DNA of 64,000 nt, taken from contig DGIA01000001.1 in NCBI GenBank assembly GCA_002392965.1, positions 1 to 64,000 on the forward strand. Reading direction: 5' to 3'. This document shows positions 52,580-59,754 of the stretch, piece after piece. A program made the position numbers and the translations under genes. Under the pieces are notes generated by a model, which saw only the letters and a program-made list of their open reading frames with translations, ran no database searches and was not told the DNA's origin. The DNA is from Bacteroidales bacterium UBA3834 (GTDB lineage Bacteria; Bacteroidota; Bacteroidia; Bacteroidales; P3). Numbering within the stretch: the first letter of the stretch is position 1; every line of letters starts with the position of its first letter.

Positions 52580-53695
52580 TTAAATAGGCTTGCTGAAGAC
52601 GGCGCGCTGCATGAGGGGTTTGGTGTTGTACTGCGTCTCCCAGATCTTGACGGCCTCGTTGCCGATAATCTGCGGGTTGGTGTAGGCTGTATGCACGCCA
52701 TATTTGATGGCGGCTTCGTTCATGTCGCAGTAGTAGATGCTATGCACCCCACGCTTTTGCCATTCGGGCAGTACGCCGTTGAGCAACAGGTCGATGGTGT
52801 CGAACTTGTGCAGGGCCCTGAGAATGTGGTACCAGCCGAAGGGGAAAAGCTTTCCGTTGGCTTTCTTGTAGGCCTTGGTGAGGTCGGGGATGGAGAGGCC
52901 AAAGCCTACCAGATTGTCGTTCTCATCCTCTACAAACTGCACAAAGTCAAGGTTCACAAAGGGGATGTATTCCTTGATATAGACACCGATTTCTTTCTCC
53001 GTCATGGGGACAAAGTCGTAGAGGTCCTTGAAGGACTCATTGATGGAGTGGAAGAACTTCCATGCATGGGGGTAGATTTCCTTGCGGGACTTGACTTTGA
53101 CCAGGTGCAGGTTGTACTTTTCCATGATGAGTTTGTTCAGACGCGCCACCTTGTCGGGCACGGGCTGATTGGCCTGCATGGAGTACTGCTGCCAGCGGCA
53201 TTTGATTTCATATCCCGCGCGTTCAATAAAACGCACGTAATATTCGGGATTGTAGAGTGTGGAGGTATTCTGACGGGCATCGAAGTTGTCGATGACCCAG
53301 CACTCCTTGTCCATGTCGGTGAAGCCGAAGGGGCCTTCCACTTCCGTCATCCCGTTGGCGCGGCCATATTCCACTACCTTGTCCAACAGAGCGGTAAAGA
53401 CATCATAATCCTCAATGAAGTCGAACCATCCGAAGCGGACCGCTTTCTTTTGCCAATGCTCGTTGACAGAATGGTTGATGATGGCAGCCACACGTCCGGC
53501 GACTTTACCGTCCTTGTAGGCCAGATAGAGTTCACGCGAGCAGTGCTCCAAGGAGGGGTTCTTGTCGGTAAGGAGATTTATCTCGTCGAAATCAAGTGCC
53601 GGAATGTAGCTCGGCACATCTTTGAACAATTTATTGGGAAACGCAATGAACTTACGCAGTTCGCTGCGTTTCTCAACAGTTTTAACAGTAATCAT
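52580..53695 (-). CDS. GNAT-like N-acyltransferase, possible ceramide synthase
   Basis: A 371-residue protein. The N-terminal half has MITVKTVEKRSELRKFIAFPNKLFKD and VAGRVAAIINHSVNEHWQKK, and EVEGPFGFTDMDKECWVIDNFD; the overall shape is that of GNAT-type acyltransferases. The start overlaps the stop of the serine palmitoyltransferase gene by four bases. Since 3-ketosphinganine made by Spt must be N-acylated, a linked GNAT protein is a good candidate for bacterial ceramide synthase, but this is inference from linkage; N-acetylation of another amine is possible. Confidence 0.72.
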   Translation of the reverse strand: MITVKTVEKRSELRKFIAFPNKLFKDVPSYIPALDFDEINLLTDKNPSLEHCSRELYLAYKDGKVAGRVAAIINHSVNEHWQKKAVRFGWFDFIEDYDVFTALLDKVVEYGRANGMTEVEGPFGFTDMDKECWVIDNFDARQNTSTLYNPEYYVRFIERAGYEIKCRWQQYSMQANQPVPDKVARLNKLIMEKYNLHLVKVKSRKEIYPHAWKFFHSINESFKDLYDFVPMTEKEIGVYIKEYIPFVNLDFVQFVEDENDNLVGFGLSIPDLTKAYKKANGKLFPFGWYHILRALHKFDTIDLLLNGVLPEWQKRGVHSIYYCDMNEAAIKYGVHTAYTNPQIIGNEAVKIWETQYNTKPLMQRAVFSKPI

Positions 53696-54882
53696 AGTAC
53701 CTCTAATTTCTTGAAGGCTTTGTAAATCTTCTCCACTCCGATGTCGATCTGCTCATGGGTGTGAGTGGCCATGAGGGCGAAGCGGATAAGGGTCTCGTCG
53801 CTGGGCACAGCAGGCGAGATTACAGGAGTCACAAACACACCATTTTCCAGCAGTTCGTGGGTGATCGTGAAGGTTTTCACATTGTCGCGGATGAAGAGCG
53901 GAATGATGGGGGTGGAGGTATTGCCAATCTCAAACCCCAAGTCTTTGAAGGCTTTGAAGGCATAGCGCTGATTGTCCCACAGAGCGGCGTTGCGTTCAGG
54001 CTCGCTACGCATAATGTGCAGAGCCTCAAGCACCGAGGCGGTGCTGGCAGGAGTGATGCTTGCCGTGAAGATATAGGGGCGCACCGAATGTTTCATCCAG
54101 TTGATGGTGTCCTTGTCGGCGGCGATGAAACCACCCACGGAAGCGAGACTTTTGCTGAACGTACCCATCACCAGCTCAACATCTTTCAGTTTGCCGAAAT
54201 GGTCACAGGTGCCGCGTCCTTCACGCCCGAAAACGCCAAGTCCATGAGCCTCATCGACCATCAGCGTAGCACCGTATTTATTGCATATTTCCACCATCTT
54301 ATCCACATGGGCAACATCACCTTCCATGGAGAAGACACCGTCGGTGACCACCAACTTGGATGCCTCGAGGGGTGCCTTGGAGAGCACACGCTCCAAGTCG
54401 GCCATATCGTTATGTTTATATTTCTGTGTGTTGGCGTAGGTAATAAGTTTACCCTCCATGATCGAGGCGTGCACGCGCTCGTCATAGAAAAGATAATCGC
54501 CACGGCTCACCACGTTGGGGATCACACCGCTGTTGGCCAGGAATCCCGCCGAGAAAAGCATCACACCATCCTTGCCCATGAATTCGGCCAGTTCATCCTG
54601 CAGCTGGATGTGGATATCCAACGTACCGTTGAGAAATGGCGAACCTGCGCAACCCGTTCCGTACTTGTCGATGGCCCGCTTGGCGGCCTCCTTCAAACGA
54701 GGATCGTTGGTGAGACCCAGATAGCTGTTCGAACCAAACATCAGCATGGGATGGTCGTGCCCAATGACATACACTTCCGTGTTCTGCTCGCTGCAGATGG
54801 GGGTGAAGTAAGGATAAATACCCAGGGCTCTCATCTCCTGGGGATAGGTGTATTGTGCTAACTTTTGCTGTAGCGGTTTCAT
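53692..54882 (-). CDS. spt: Serine palmitoyltransferase (AOS-family, PLP-dependent)
   Basis: Condenses serine with palmitoyl-CoA, the first step of sphingolipid synthesis, which is a Bacteroidales trait. A 396-residue alpha-oxoamine synthase: FGSNSYLGLTNDPR (about 50-63), GTGCAGSPFLNGT, DEAHGLGVFG with the PLP-phosphate His, and GTFSKSLASVGGF with the PLP lysine. The related KBL and BioF could look similar, but the linkage with the GNAT gene and the N-terminal MKPLQQKLAQYTYPQEMR extension favour Spt. Confidence 0.85.
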   Translation of the reverse strand: MKPLQQKLAQYTYPQEMRALGIYPYFTPICSEQNTEVYVIGHDHPMLMFGSNSYLGLTNDPRLKEAAKRAIDKYGTGCAGSPFLNGTLDIHIQLQDELAEFMGKDGVMLFSAGFLANSGVIPNVVSRGDYLFYDERVHASIMEGKLITYANTQKYKHNDMADLERVLSKAPLEASKLVVTDGVFSMEGDVAHVDKMVEICNKYGATLMVDEAHGLGVFGREGRGTCDHFGKLKDVELVMGTFSKSLASVGGFIAADKDTINWMKHSVRPYIFTASITPASTASVLEALHIMRSEPERNAALWDNQRYAFKAFKDLGFEIGNTSTPIIPLFIRDNVKTFTITHELLENGVFVTPVISPAVPSDETLIRFALMATHTHEQIDIGVEKIYKAFKKLEVL

Positions 54883-54939
54883 ATAATTTTTATTAAAACA
54901 AAGTGCAAAGTAACAAAATTTTTCCGAGTTATCGGTAAA

Positions 54940-55692
54940 TTAAAATGTTAAAAGTGAAAACATACTTTCTGTCAAACTACTGGCACCTATCCTAAATGTC
55001 TGATTATTAACAAATCCTTCTCCCATTATTTTTTTTGCCAACTCGGCATAGGCAAGAGCATCTTCCGGTTTTCGGATGCCTCCGGCGGCCTTGAAACCGA
55101 TAATTTTTTTACAAATTTTAACGTAATTGTTTATTGTCTGGAGCATCACTTCAGCCGCCTCTAAAGTGGCGCCAACACCCCCTTTCCCCGTTGAGGTCTT
55201 GATAAAGTCGGCTCCACCTTCGATGGCCAAGCCGGCAGCCTTGCGAATGAGTTCAGGGGAGGGGAGTTCTCCTGTCTCAAGAATAACCTTCAACGTCGCC
55301 CTACTGCAGACAGCTTTCATCACAGCCACTTCGTCAAGCACTGCATTGTATTCTCCTGCCAACAATAGACCTCGGTTGATGACAATATCTACTTCGTCGG
55401 CACCATCCTCTACCGCCTGATGCACTTCCTCCACCTTGAGTCGCAATGGCAACTGACCATGGGGAAAAGCACCGGCTACCGATGCCACCTTAATATTACT
55501 TCCTTTCAATGCATCGACGGCCGTTTTCACAAAGTTTGGATAGACGCACACAGCTGCCACGTTGACATTGCCAGGCAGCACCATTTCAAGGGTGCGACGG
55601 CAGAAAGCCTCGACAGAAGCCACATTGTCTGTCGCATTAAGCGTTGTGTTATCGATACACGAAAACACCCGCTTAGCAAAATTCCTTTCCAT
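54940..55692 (-). CDS. deoC: Deoxyribose-phosphate aldolase
   Basis: Cleaves 2-deoxyribose 5-phosphate to acetaldehyde and glyceraldehyde 3-phosphate. A 250-residue TIM barrel with the Schiff-base Lys in DFIKTSTGKGG and the second Lys in IGFKAAGGIR. It shares one base with the rpiB stop (TGATG), so the two are coupled. Confidence 0.96.
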   Translation of the reverse strand: MERNFAKRVFSCIDNTTLNATDNVASVEAFCRRTLEMVLPGNVNVAAVCVYPNFVKTAVDALKGSNIKVASVAGAFPHGQLPLRLKVEEVHQAVEDGADEVDIVINRGLLLAGEYNAVLDEVAVMKAVCSRATLKVILETGELPSPELIRKAAGLAIEGGADFIKTSTGKGGVGATLEAAEVMLQTINNYVKICKKIIGFKAAGGIRKPEDALAYAELAKKIMGEGFVNNQTFRIGASSLTESMFSLLTF

Positions 55693-56132
55693 CAGAGTAG
55701 CTGGCTTATCTTCTCCACGCGACGTTGGTGGCGACCCCCTTCGAACTCGGTGTCGAGGTATTCATCCACTATCTGCAAAGCCGTCTCTTCAGTGATAAAG
55801 CGGGCCGGCATGGAGATGCAGTTGCAATCGTTGTGTTGACGGCCAAGATGCGCTATCTCAGGCGTCCAACAAAGGGCACAGCGCACATGGCGATACTTGT
55901 TCACCGTCATCTGTACACCATTGCCACTTCCGCATATCACAATACCGCGCTTGAAGTCACCCTTTTCAAGGGCAGAGCCTACCTGATGGGCAAAGTCGGG
56001 ATAGTCACAGCTCTCGGTCGAATGGGTACCGAAGTCCTTTACATCGAAACCACGCTGACGCAGATGCTCGATTACTTTCAGTTTCAGTTCGTAACCCGCA
56101 TGATCGCAGGCAATGGGGATAATCTCTTTCAT
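55692..56132 (-). CDS. rpiB: Ribose-5-phosphate isomerase B
   Basis: Interconverts ribose 5-phosphate and ribulose 5-phosphate. A 146-residue protein with ACDHAGYELK near the N-terminus, the catalytic Cys in GIVICGSGNGVQM and the RCALCW segment. It heads the rpiB-deoC operon with TATCTTTG at 56157-56164 on the minus strand. Confidence 0.95.
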   Translation of the reverse strand: MKEIIPIACDHAGYELKLKVIEHLRQRGFDVKDFGTHSTESCDYPDFAHQVGSALEKGDFKRGIVICGSGNGVQMTVNKYRHVRCALCWTPEIAHLGRQHNDCNCISMPARFITEETALQIVDEYLDTEFEGGRHQRRVEKISQLL

Positions 56133-56146
56133 AAGTAATAATTAAG

Positions 56147-56476
56147 TTTTCAACTGCAAAGATACAAGAAAAATATAAAATCACTTTCTTTTGTTTTCAA
56201 CAGAGGTCGGTTAAATGTGTTGTTAAATATTGTCAATTGCCATGTTGATAATATTTCATTGTTGAAAACACCCGGTTTTCAGCATCTCTTTCAACAAAAA
56301 TTTGAGTCCGTAACTTCATTTTTTCACTATTCACATTTGATTGTTTGAACACTCTTCAACATGTTGTTAAAAACCTTGTAAATTCTTTCAGCATGAAATC
56401 TTTCCGATGTTAAAACCCTTGTTAATCGCTGTTGATAGAATTTCCGTTTTTCCTTACCGTTACAGGGTTTTCAACC
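56147..56476. other. Candidate replication origin (oriC): cluster of DnaA-box-like 9-mers
   Basis: An AT-rich gene-free segment between the divergent rpiB and nadA genes. It has eight 9-mers of the form YTWTCAACA/TNTTCAACN: TTTTCAACT (56147), TTTTCAACA (56194), TTATCAACA (complement, 56243-56251), TTTTCAACA (complement, 56260-56268), CTTTCAACA (56288), TCTTCAACA (56353), CTATCAACA (complement, 56430-56438) and TTTTCAACC (56468). TTATCAACA differs from the classical DnaA box TTATCCACA by one base. A perfect parS site lies 2.4 kb to the right. The DnaA preference of this phylum was not checked. Confidence 0.6.
56157..56164 (-). promoter_or_regulatory. -7 promoter element of rpiB-deoC
   Basis: Minus strand TATCTTTG, 25 bases before the rpiB start. 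Confidence 0.65.
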
Positions 56477-56585
56477 AAATTAACATCCATAAATAAAAAC
56501 AAAATAATAAGGAAATTAAAGGAAAATAAAGTATTAGATGTTGATTTCTTAGGAGTGAAAGATAAGTCATGTTGTTATTTTTTCG

Positions 56586-56593
56586 TATTTTTG
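56586..56593 (+). promoter_or_regulatory. -7 promoter element of nadA
   Basis: TATTTTTG lies 29 bases before the nadA start. Confidence 0.65.
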
Positions 56594-56621
56594 CATTTTA
56601 AAATCAAAACTAAAAAAGGTT

Positions 56622-57569
56622 ATGACCGACAACGAACTGAGACAGGAAATCCTGCGATTGAAAAACGAAAAGAACGCCGTTATCTTGGGACATTACTACC
56701 AGCGTCACGAGATACAGGATCTTTCGGACTATATAGGAGACAGTCTTGCTTTGGCTCAAAAAGCGCAGGAAGCTACAGCCGACATTATTGTTTTCTGTGG
56801 CGTGCATTTCATGGCCGAAACTGCAAAGATACTCAATCCTCAGTGTAAAGTGTTGTTGCCCGATATGGAGGCTTCATGCTCTCTGGCCGAAAGCTGCAAA
56901 GCAGAAGACTTTGCCAAGTTCAAGGCCGAACATCCGGACCACATGGTCATCAGCTATGTCAATTGCTCGGCTGAAATCAAGGCTCTCAGTGATTTGGTAT
57001 GTACCAGTGGAAATGCAGAGAAACTGGTACGCTCGCTTCCCGAGAATCAGAAGATTATTTTTGCCCCCGACCGCAACCTCGGCGGCTATATCAATAGTGT
57101 GACCGGCCGACAGATGCTGTTGTGGAACGGCGTATGCACCGTGCACGACGCCATGCAGGCCGAGTCGGTGCTGCAGCTCAAGGCCGACAACCCCGATGCC
57201 CCCGTCATCGCGCATCCTGAGTGCAACCCCGCGCTGCTCGAGGTGGCCGACTTCGTAGGCTCCACCAAGGCTATGCTCAACTTTATCAAGGCCTCGTCAT
57301 CCAAACGTTTCATCGTGGCCACCGAGACAGGCATCCTCTACGAGATGAAACGCGAGAACCCCGACAAGGAGTTCATCACCCTGCGCGACAACAAGAGTTG
57401 TGCCTGCGACGACTGCGCCTACATGAAGCTCAACACGCTGGAGAAGCTCTACAAATGCCTGCGTGACGAGCAGCCCGAGATACTGATGTCGGACGAGATG
57501 ATAGAGGCCGCCAAACGTCCTATCGTGCGGATGCTCGACATGTCGAAACAGCTGGGGATAATCAAGTAA
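56622..57569 (+). CDS. nadA: Quinolinate synthase A
   Basis: Condenses iminoaspartate with DHAP to make quinolinate for NAD. A 315-residue [4Fe-4S] enzyme: N-terminal VILGHYYQRHEIQDLSDYIGDSL, YVNCSAEIKA (first Cys ligand), HPECNPALL and the last Cys region CACDDCAYMKLNTLEK. Normal length; no nadB or nadC adjacent. Confidence 0.96.
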   Translation: MTDNELRQEILRLKNEKNAVILGHYYQRHEIQDLSDYIGDSLALAQKAQEATADIIVFCGVHFMAETAKILNPQCKVLLPDMEASCSLAESCKAEDFAKFKAEHPDHMVISYVNCSAEIKALSDLVCTSGNAEKLVRSLPENQKIIFAPDRNLGGYINSVTGRQMLLWNGVCTVHDAMQAESVLQLKADNPDAPVIAHPECNPALLEVADFVGSTKAMLNFIKASSSKRFIVATETGILYEMKRENPDKEFITLRDNKSCACDDCAYMKLNTLEKLYKCLRDEQPEILMSDEMIEAAKRPIVRMLDMSKQLGIIK

Positions 57570-57576
57570 AAGAGGG

Positions 57577-58242
57577 TTATCCTATCAGTTTTTCTATCTG
57601 CTTCTCGGAGGTTCCGGGAAGCAGTTTTTTAAACTGTTTTTTCAGCCGGCGATAGCTTTCCTCGGGGCTGCGGTCGCAGCGGCAGGCTTCGTGTCCGAAG
57701 AGGCGTTCTGGTACGTTGAGCAGCGCCCATCCCCATCCGTAGTTGTTGCCGTGTTTGTCCTGAGGATAGACGAAGTCCTCGGTGACCACCCGGCAGGCCG
57801 TCTGCAGGCGCGTCACATAGCCGTCGAAGCGGCTCCGCATCTTGGCTCCGTCGAATCCGCAGGCAGCACGCAGTTCACGGGTAATCATACTTCCGTTCAC
57901 CTGTAATACCGACAGGATGGCCCCCTCCACCGAATCGTCGTCGGGCAGGGGGTGGCGGCTGCGTCGCCAGTTGCAGAAGTCGGGCCACCACTCCATGGTG
58001 ACGAAGCCTGCTTTGCCGTCGAAGAACTTGCCGTAGGCGAAGTGCCCTTCGGTGACGATAGGCCCTTTCCAATCCCACAACGGCCAATCCCAGCTGCCAT
58101 CGTCCAACAGCTTGTAACGGCATTCGGGGGCTATCATCTCGTCGGCCGAAAAGCCGGGCACACTCCCTGCGAGCAGCGGCAAGAAGCCCATGCGGTCGAT
58201 GGCCTCCATCAGTTCGGGACAGTCGTGTATCGCTTTCTTCAT
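57577..58242 (-). CDS. AlkZ-related protein
   Basis: A 221-residue protein. Start at 58242 (MKKAIHDCPELMEAIDRMGFLPLL) chosen over a longer frame. Conserved segments DEMIAPECRYKLLDDGSWDWPLWDWKGPIVTEG and WWPDFCNWRRSR match the Bacteroidota family annotated as AlkZ-related, after the DNA glycosylase AlkZ winged-helix fold, role unproven. It converges with nadA at a distance of seven bases. Minus-strand TATTTTTG at 58260-58267. Confidence 0.8.
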   Translation of the reverse strand: MKKAIHDCPELMEAIDRMGFLPLLAGSVPGFSADEMIAPECRYKLLDDGSWDWPLWDWKGPIVTEGHFAYGKFFDGKAGFVTMEWWPDFCNWRRSRHPLPDDDSVEGAILSVLQVNGSMITRELRAACGFDGAKMRSRFDGYVTRLQTACRVVTEDFVYPQDKHGNNYGWGWALLNVPERLFGHEACRCDRSPEESYRRLKKQFKKLLPGTSEKQIEKLIG

Positions 58243-58299
58243 GGTTGGTAATTGGATTGCAAAAATACACAAAATCTCCGAAGTGTGAAAAAATAAATG

Positions 58300-58307
58300 T
58301 ATCTTTG
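58300..58307 (+). promoter_or_regulatory. -7 promoter element of the deacylase gene
   Basis: TATCTTTG lies 22 bases before the start at 58329. Confidence 0.65.
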
Positions 58308-58328
58308 CATCCCGAAAACAAGACCGAA

Positions 58329-58832
58329 ATGATAGGACAACCCCAAGTATATGAGGCTTTGGAGCGGATGCAGATCCCTTTCGACTACTATGAACATCCC
58401 GAGGCGCCCACCATCGAGATTGCTTCCCAGTTCTACCGCGGCGAGGGCACCACGCTCTGCAAGAACCTTTTCTTCCGCAACCATAAGGGCAATCGCCACT
58501 ATCTGGTCATCATGGACAGCCGCTTTCCCATGGACATACACGACATGGAACACCGCCTGCACCAGGGAAAACTCTCCTTCGCCAGCCCCGAGCGCATGAT
58601 GAAGTATCTTGGGGTGAAACCCGGCAGTGTGTCGTTGTTTACACTTGTAAACGACCCGGGCCACGAGGTGACCCTCTTCGTCGATCGCCACCTGCTGGAG
58701 GCCGAAAAGGTGAGTTTCCATCCCAACGACAACCACGCCTCGTTGGTGATAACCCGCGACGATATGTTGAAGTTCATCGAGGGAATCGGCAACCCCTACG
58801 AAATTGTTGATTTATACAATCCCAATTGTTGA
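58329..58832 (+). CDS. YbaK/PrdX-family prolyl-tRNA deacylase
   Basis: Hydrolyses mischarged aminoacyl-tRNA (Ala-tRNAPro or Cys-tRNAPro type editing). A 167-residue protein with DYYEHPEAPTIEIASQF and CKNLFFRNHKGNRHYLVIMD typical of the ProX/PrdX branch. Free-standing, not fused to ProRS. The parS site follows 17 bases after the stop. Confidence 0.9.
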   Translation: MIGQPQVYEALERMQIPFDYYEHPEAPTIEIASQFYRGEGTTLCKNLFFRNHKGNRHYLVIMDSRFPMDIHDMEHRLHQGKLSFASPERMMKYLGVKPGSVSLFTLVNDPGHEVTLFVDRHLLEAEKVSFHPNDNHASLVITRDDMLKFIEGIGNPYEIVDLYNPNC

Positions 58833-58849
58833 TAACGTGGCAAAATCAA

Positions 58850-58865
58850 TGTTTCACGTGAAACA
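58850..58865. other. Perfect parS-like palindrome
   Basis: TGTTTCACGTGAAACA is a perfect 16-bp palindrome and the consensus bacterial parS (ParB binding site). It is intergenic, right after the deacylase gene. parS sites cluster near the replication origin in most bacteria. Confidence 0.87.
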
Positions 58866-58866
58866 A

Positions 58867-58905
58867 AAAAGAAGAGGGCTGGAACAATTCCAGCCCTCTT
58901 CTTTT
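58867..58905 (+). terminator. Terminator after the deacylase gene
   Basis: GAAGAGGGCTGGAA (58871-58884) pairs with TTCCAGCCCTCTTC (58888-58901), extended by AAAA/TTTT on each side. It is immediately next to the parS site. Confidence 0.88.
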
Positions 58906-58928
58906 TACATCGACCGTGGGGAGAGAAA

Positions 58929-59055
58929 TCAGTCTTTGATGATGACCGAGGTATTGCCGGTGACTTTGGCTGCATCGGCTTTCCCAAGAGTGACGGTTAC
59001 ATCGGAGCCCACTGAGGTGCCAGCACCGTAGCCGCCACCATGTATGTTGCCAGTC
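58929..59055 (-). pseudogene. 3' fragment of a GGGYG-repeat surface protein
   Basis: On the minus strand this frame reads TGNIHGGGYGAGTSVGSD, continues with DVTVTLGKADAAKVTGNT and ends SVIIKD followed by a stop. The GGGYGAGTSVGxDVTVTLG pattern is typical of very large repetitive beta-rich adhesin-like proteins of Bacteroidales. Only the last 35-40 codons remain; the coding similarity is cut off at about 59045-59055 where an AraC fragment begins on the other strand. Confidence 0.6.
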
Positions 59056-59566
59056 GGTGCGCGAGAACCCCGTGGTGCCTTTTGCCGGCGACTACCAGCC
59101 TACCGTGAATCTTTTCATTGCATCGTTGCGCGAAGTGCTCCGGCACGACGACAACCCCAACCGTCTCGGGGCCGTACAGAACCTGACGCGTGCCTTCTTC
59201 CTCAGCATGCCGCAGCTGAAGAAAGCAAGCCATGTGCCCCAAAGCCACCGTGATGAACTGATGTTCAACTTCCTGCAAGAGTTGCGGCAGCATTTCCGCG
59301 CCGAGCGCACCATTGCCTTCTATGCCGACCGGCTCTGCCTCTCGTCGAAGCACCTGTCGAAGGTGGTGAAGCAGGCGAGCGGGCGCACGGTGCACGACTG
59401 GATTGACGAGTATGTGACCACCGAGGCCAAGGCGCTGCTGCGCAGCACCGACATGACCGTCAGCCAGGTGGCCGACGCGCTCGGCTTCGCCTCGCAGCCC
59501 TTGTTCACCAAGTTCTTCCGCCGCGCCACCGGGCTCAACCCCTCGAAGGTGCGCCGTCGTGAGTAG
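59045..59566 (+). pseudogene. 5'-truncated AraC-family regulator
   Basis: About 170 residues: middle region VRENPVVPFAGDYQPTVNLFIASL, then the complete double helix-turn-helix domain (AFYADRLCLSSKHLSKVVKQ and AKALLRSTDMTVSQVADALGF to FTKFFRRATGLNPSKVRRRE). The N-terminal ligand-binding part (about 130 residues in relatives) is missing and the possible start is GTG 59057, without promoter. It may be a pseudogene from a rearrangement or the product of an assembly junction. Confidence 0.7.
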
Positions 59567-59616
59567 GCAATGGGCGGTTATCCACATCGTCCCGCCTCCG
59601 GTTCCGCACCGTTCCC

Positions 59617-59685
59617 CCTCCGTCCGTCAACGGAGGTGAGACGGAGTTAAGACGGAGGTGAGACGGAGGTGAGACGGAGTTGATG
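59617..59685. repeat. 11-bp array of the CGGAGGTGAGA family (copy 3)
   Basis: Units CGGAGGTGAGA, CGGAGTTAAGA, CGGAGGTGAGA, CGGAGGTGAGA, CGGAGTTGATG begin at 59631, 59642, 59653, 59664 and 59675. Upstream, CCTCCGTCCGTCAACGGAGG forms the same hairpin as in copies 1 and 2. Confidence 0.9.
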
Positions 59686-59738
59686 CTGAAGCAAAGGGGG
59701 GTGAAAAAAGAAAAAAAAGCCGTGTGAAGATTTTTTCG

Positions 59739-59746
59739 TAATTTTG
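59739..59746 (+). promoter_or_regulatory. -7 promoter element
   Basis: TAATTTTG, nine bases before the pseudouridine synthase start, so the leader is very short. Confidence 0.6.
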
Positions 59747-59754
59747 CACCTGCA

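Larger units (their letters stand above)
56133..56621. other. Intergenic region rpiB-nadA
   Basis: Besides the box cluster, it contains the nadA promoter TATTTTTG at 56586-56593 and long A/T-rich tracts (for example 56490-56560). A short open frame at 56432-56848 is not a gene. Confidence 0.7.

Noticed and set aside
53692..54882. Reading the gene as glycine C-acetyltransferase (kbl) or bioF
   Set aside because: No tdh or biotin gene nearby; coupling to a GNAT gene and the N-terminal extension fit serine palmitoyltransferase better. Not excluded.
56432..56848. 138-codon frame over the nadA start
   Set aside because: It overlaps the promoter and nadA in another frame and has no family features.
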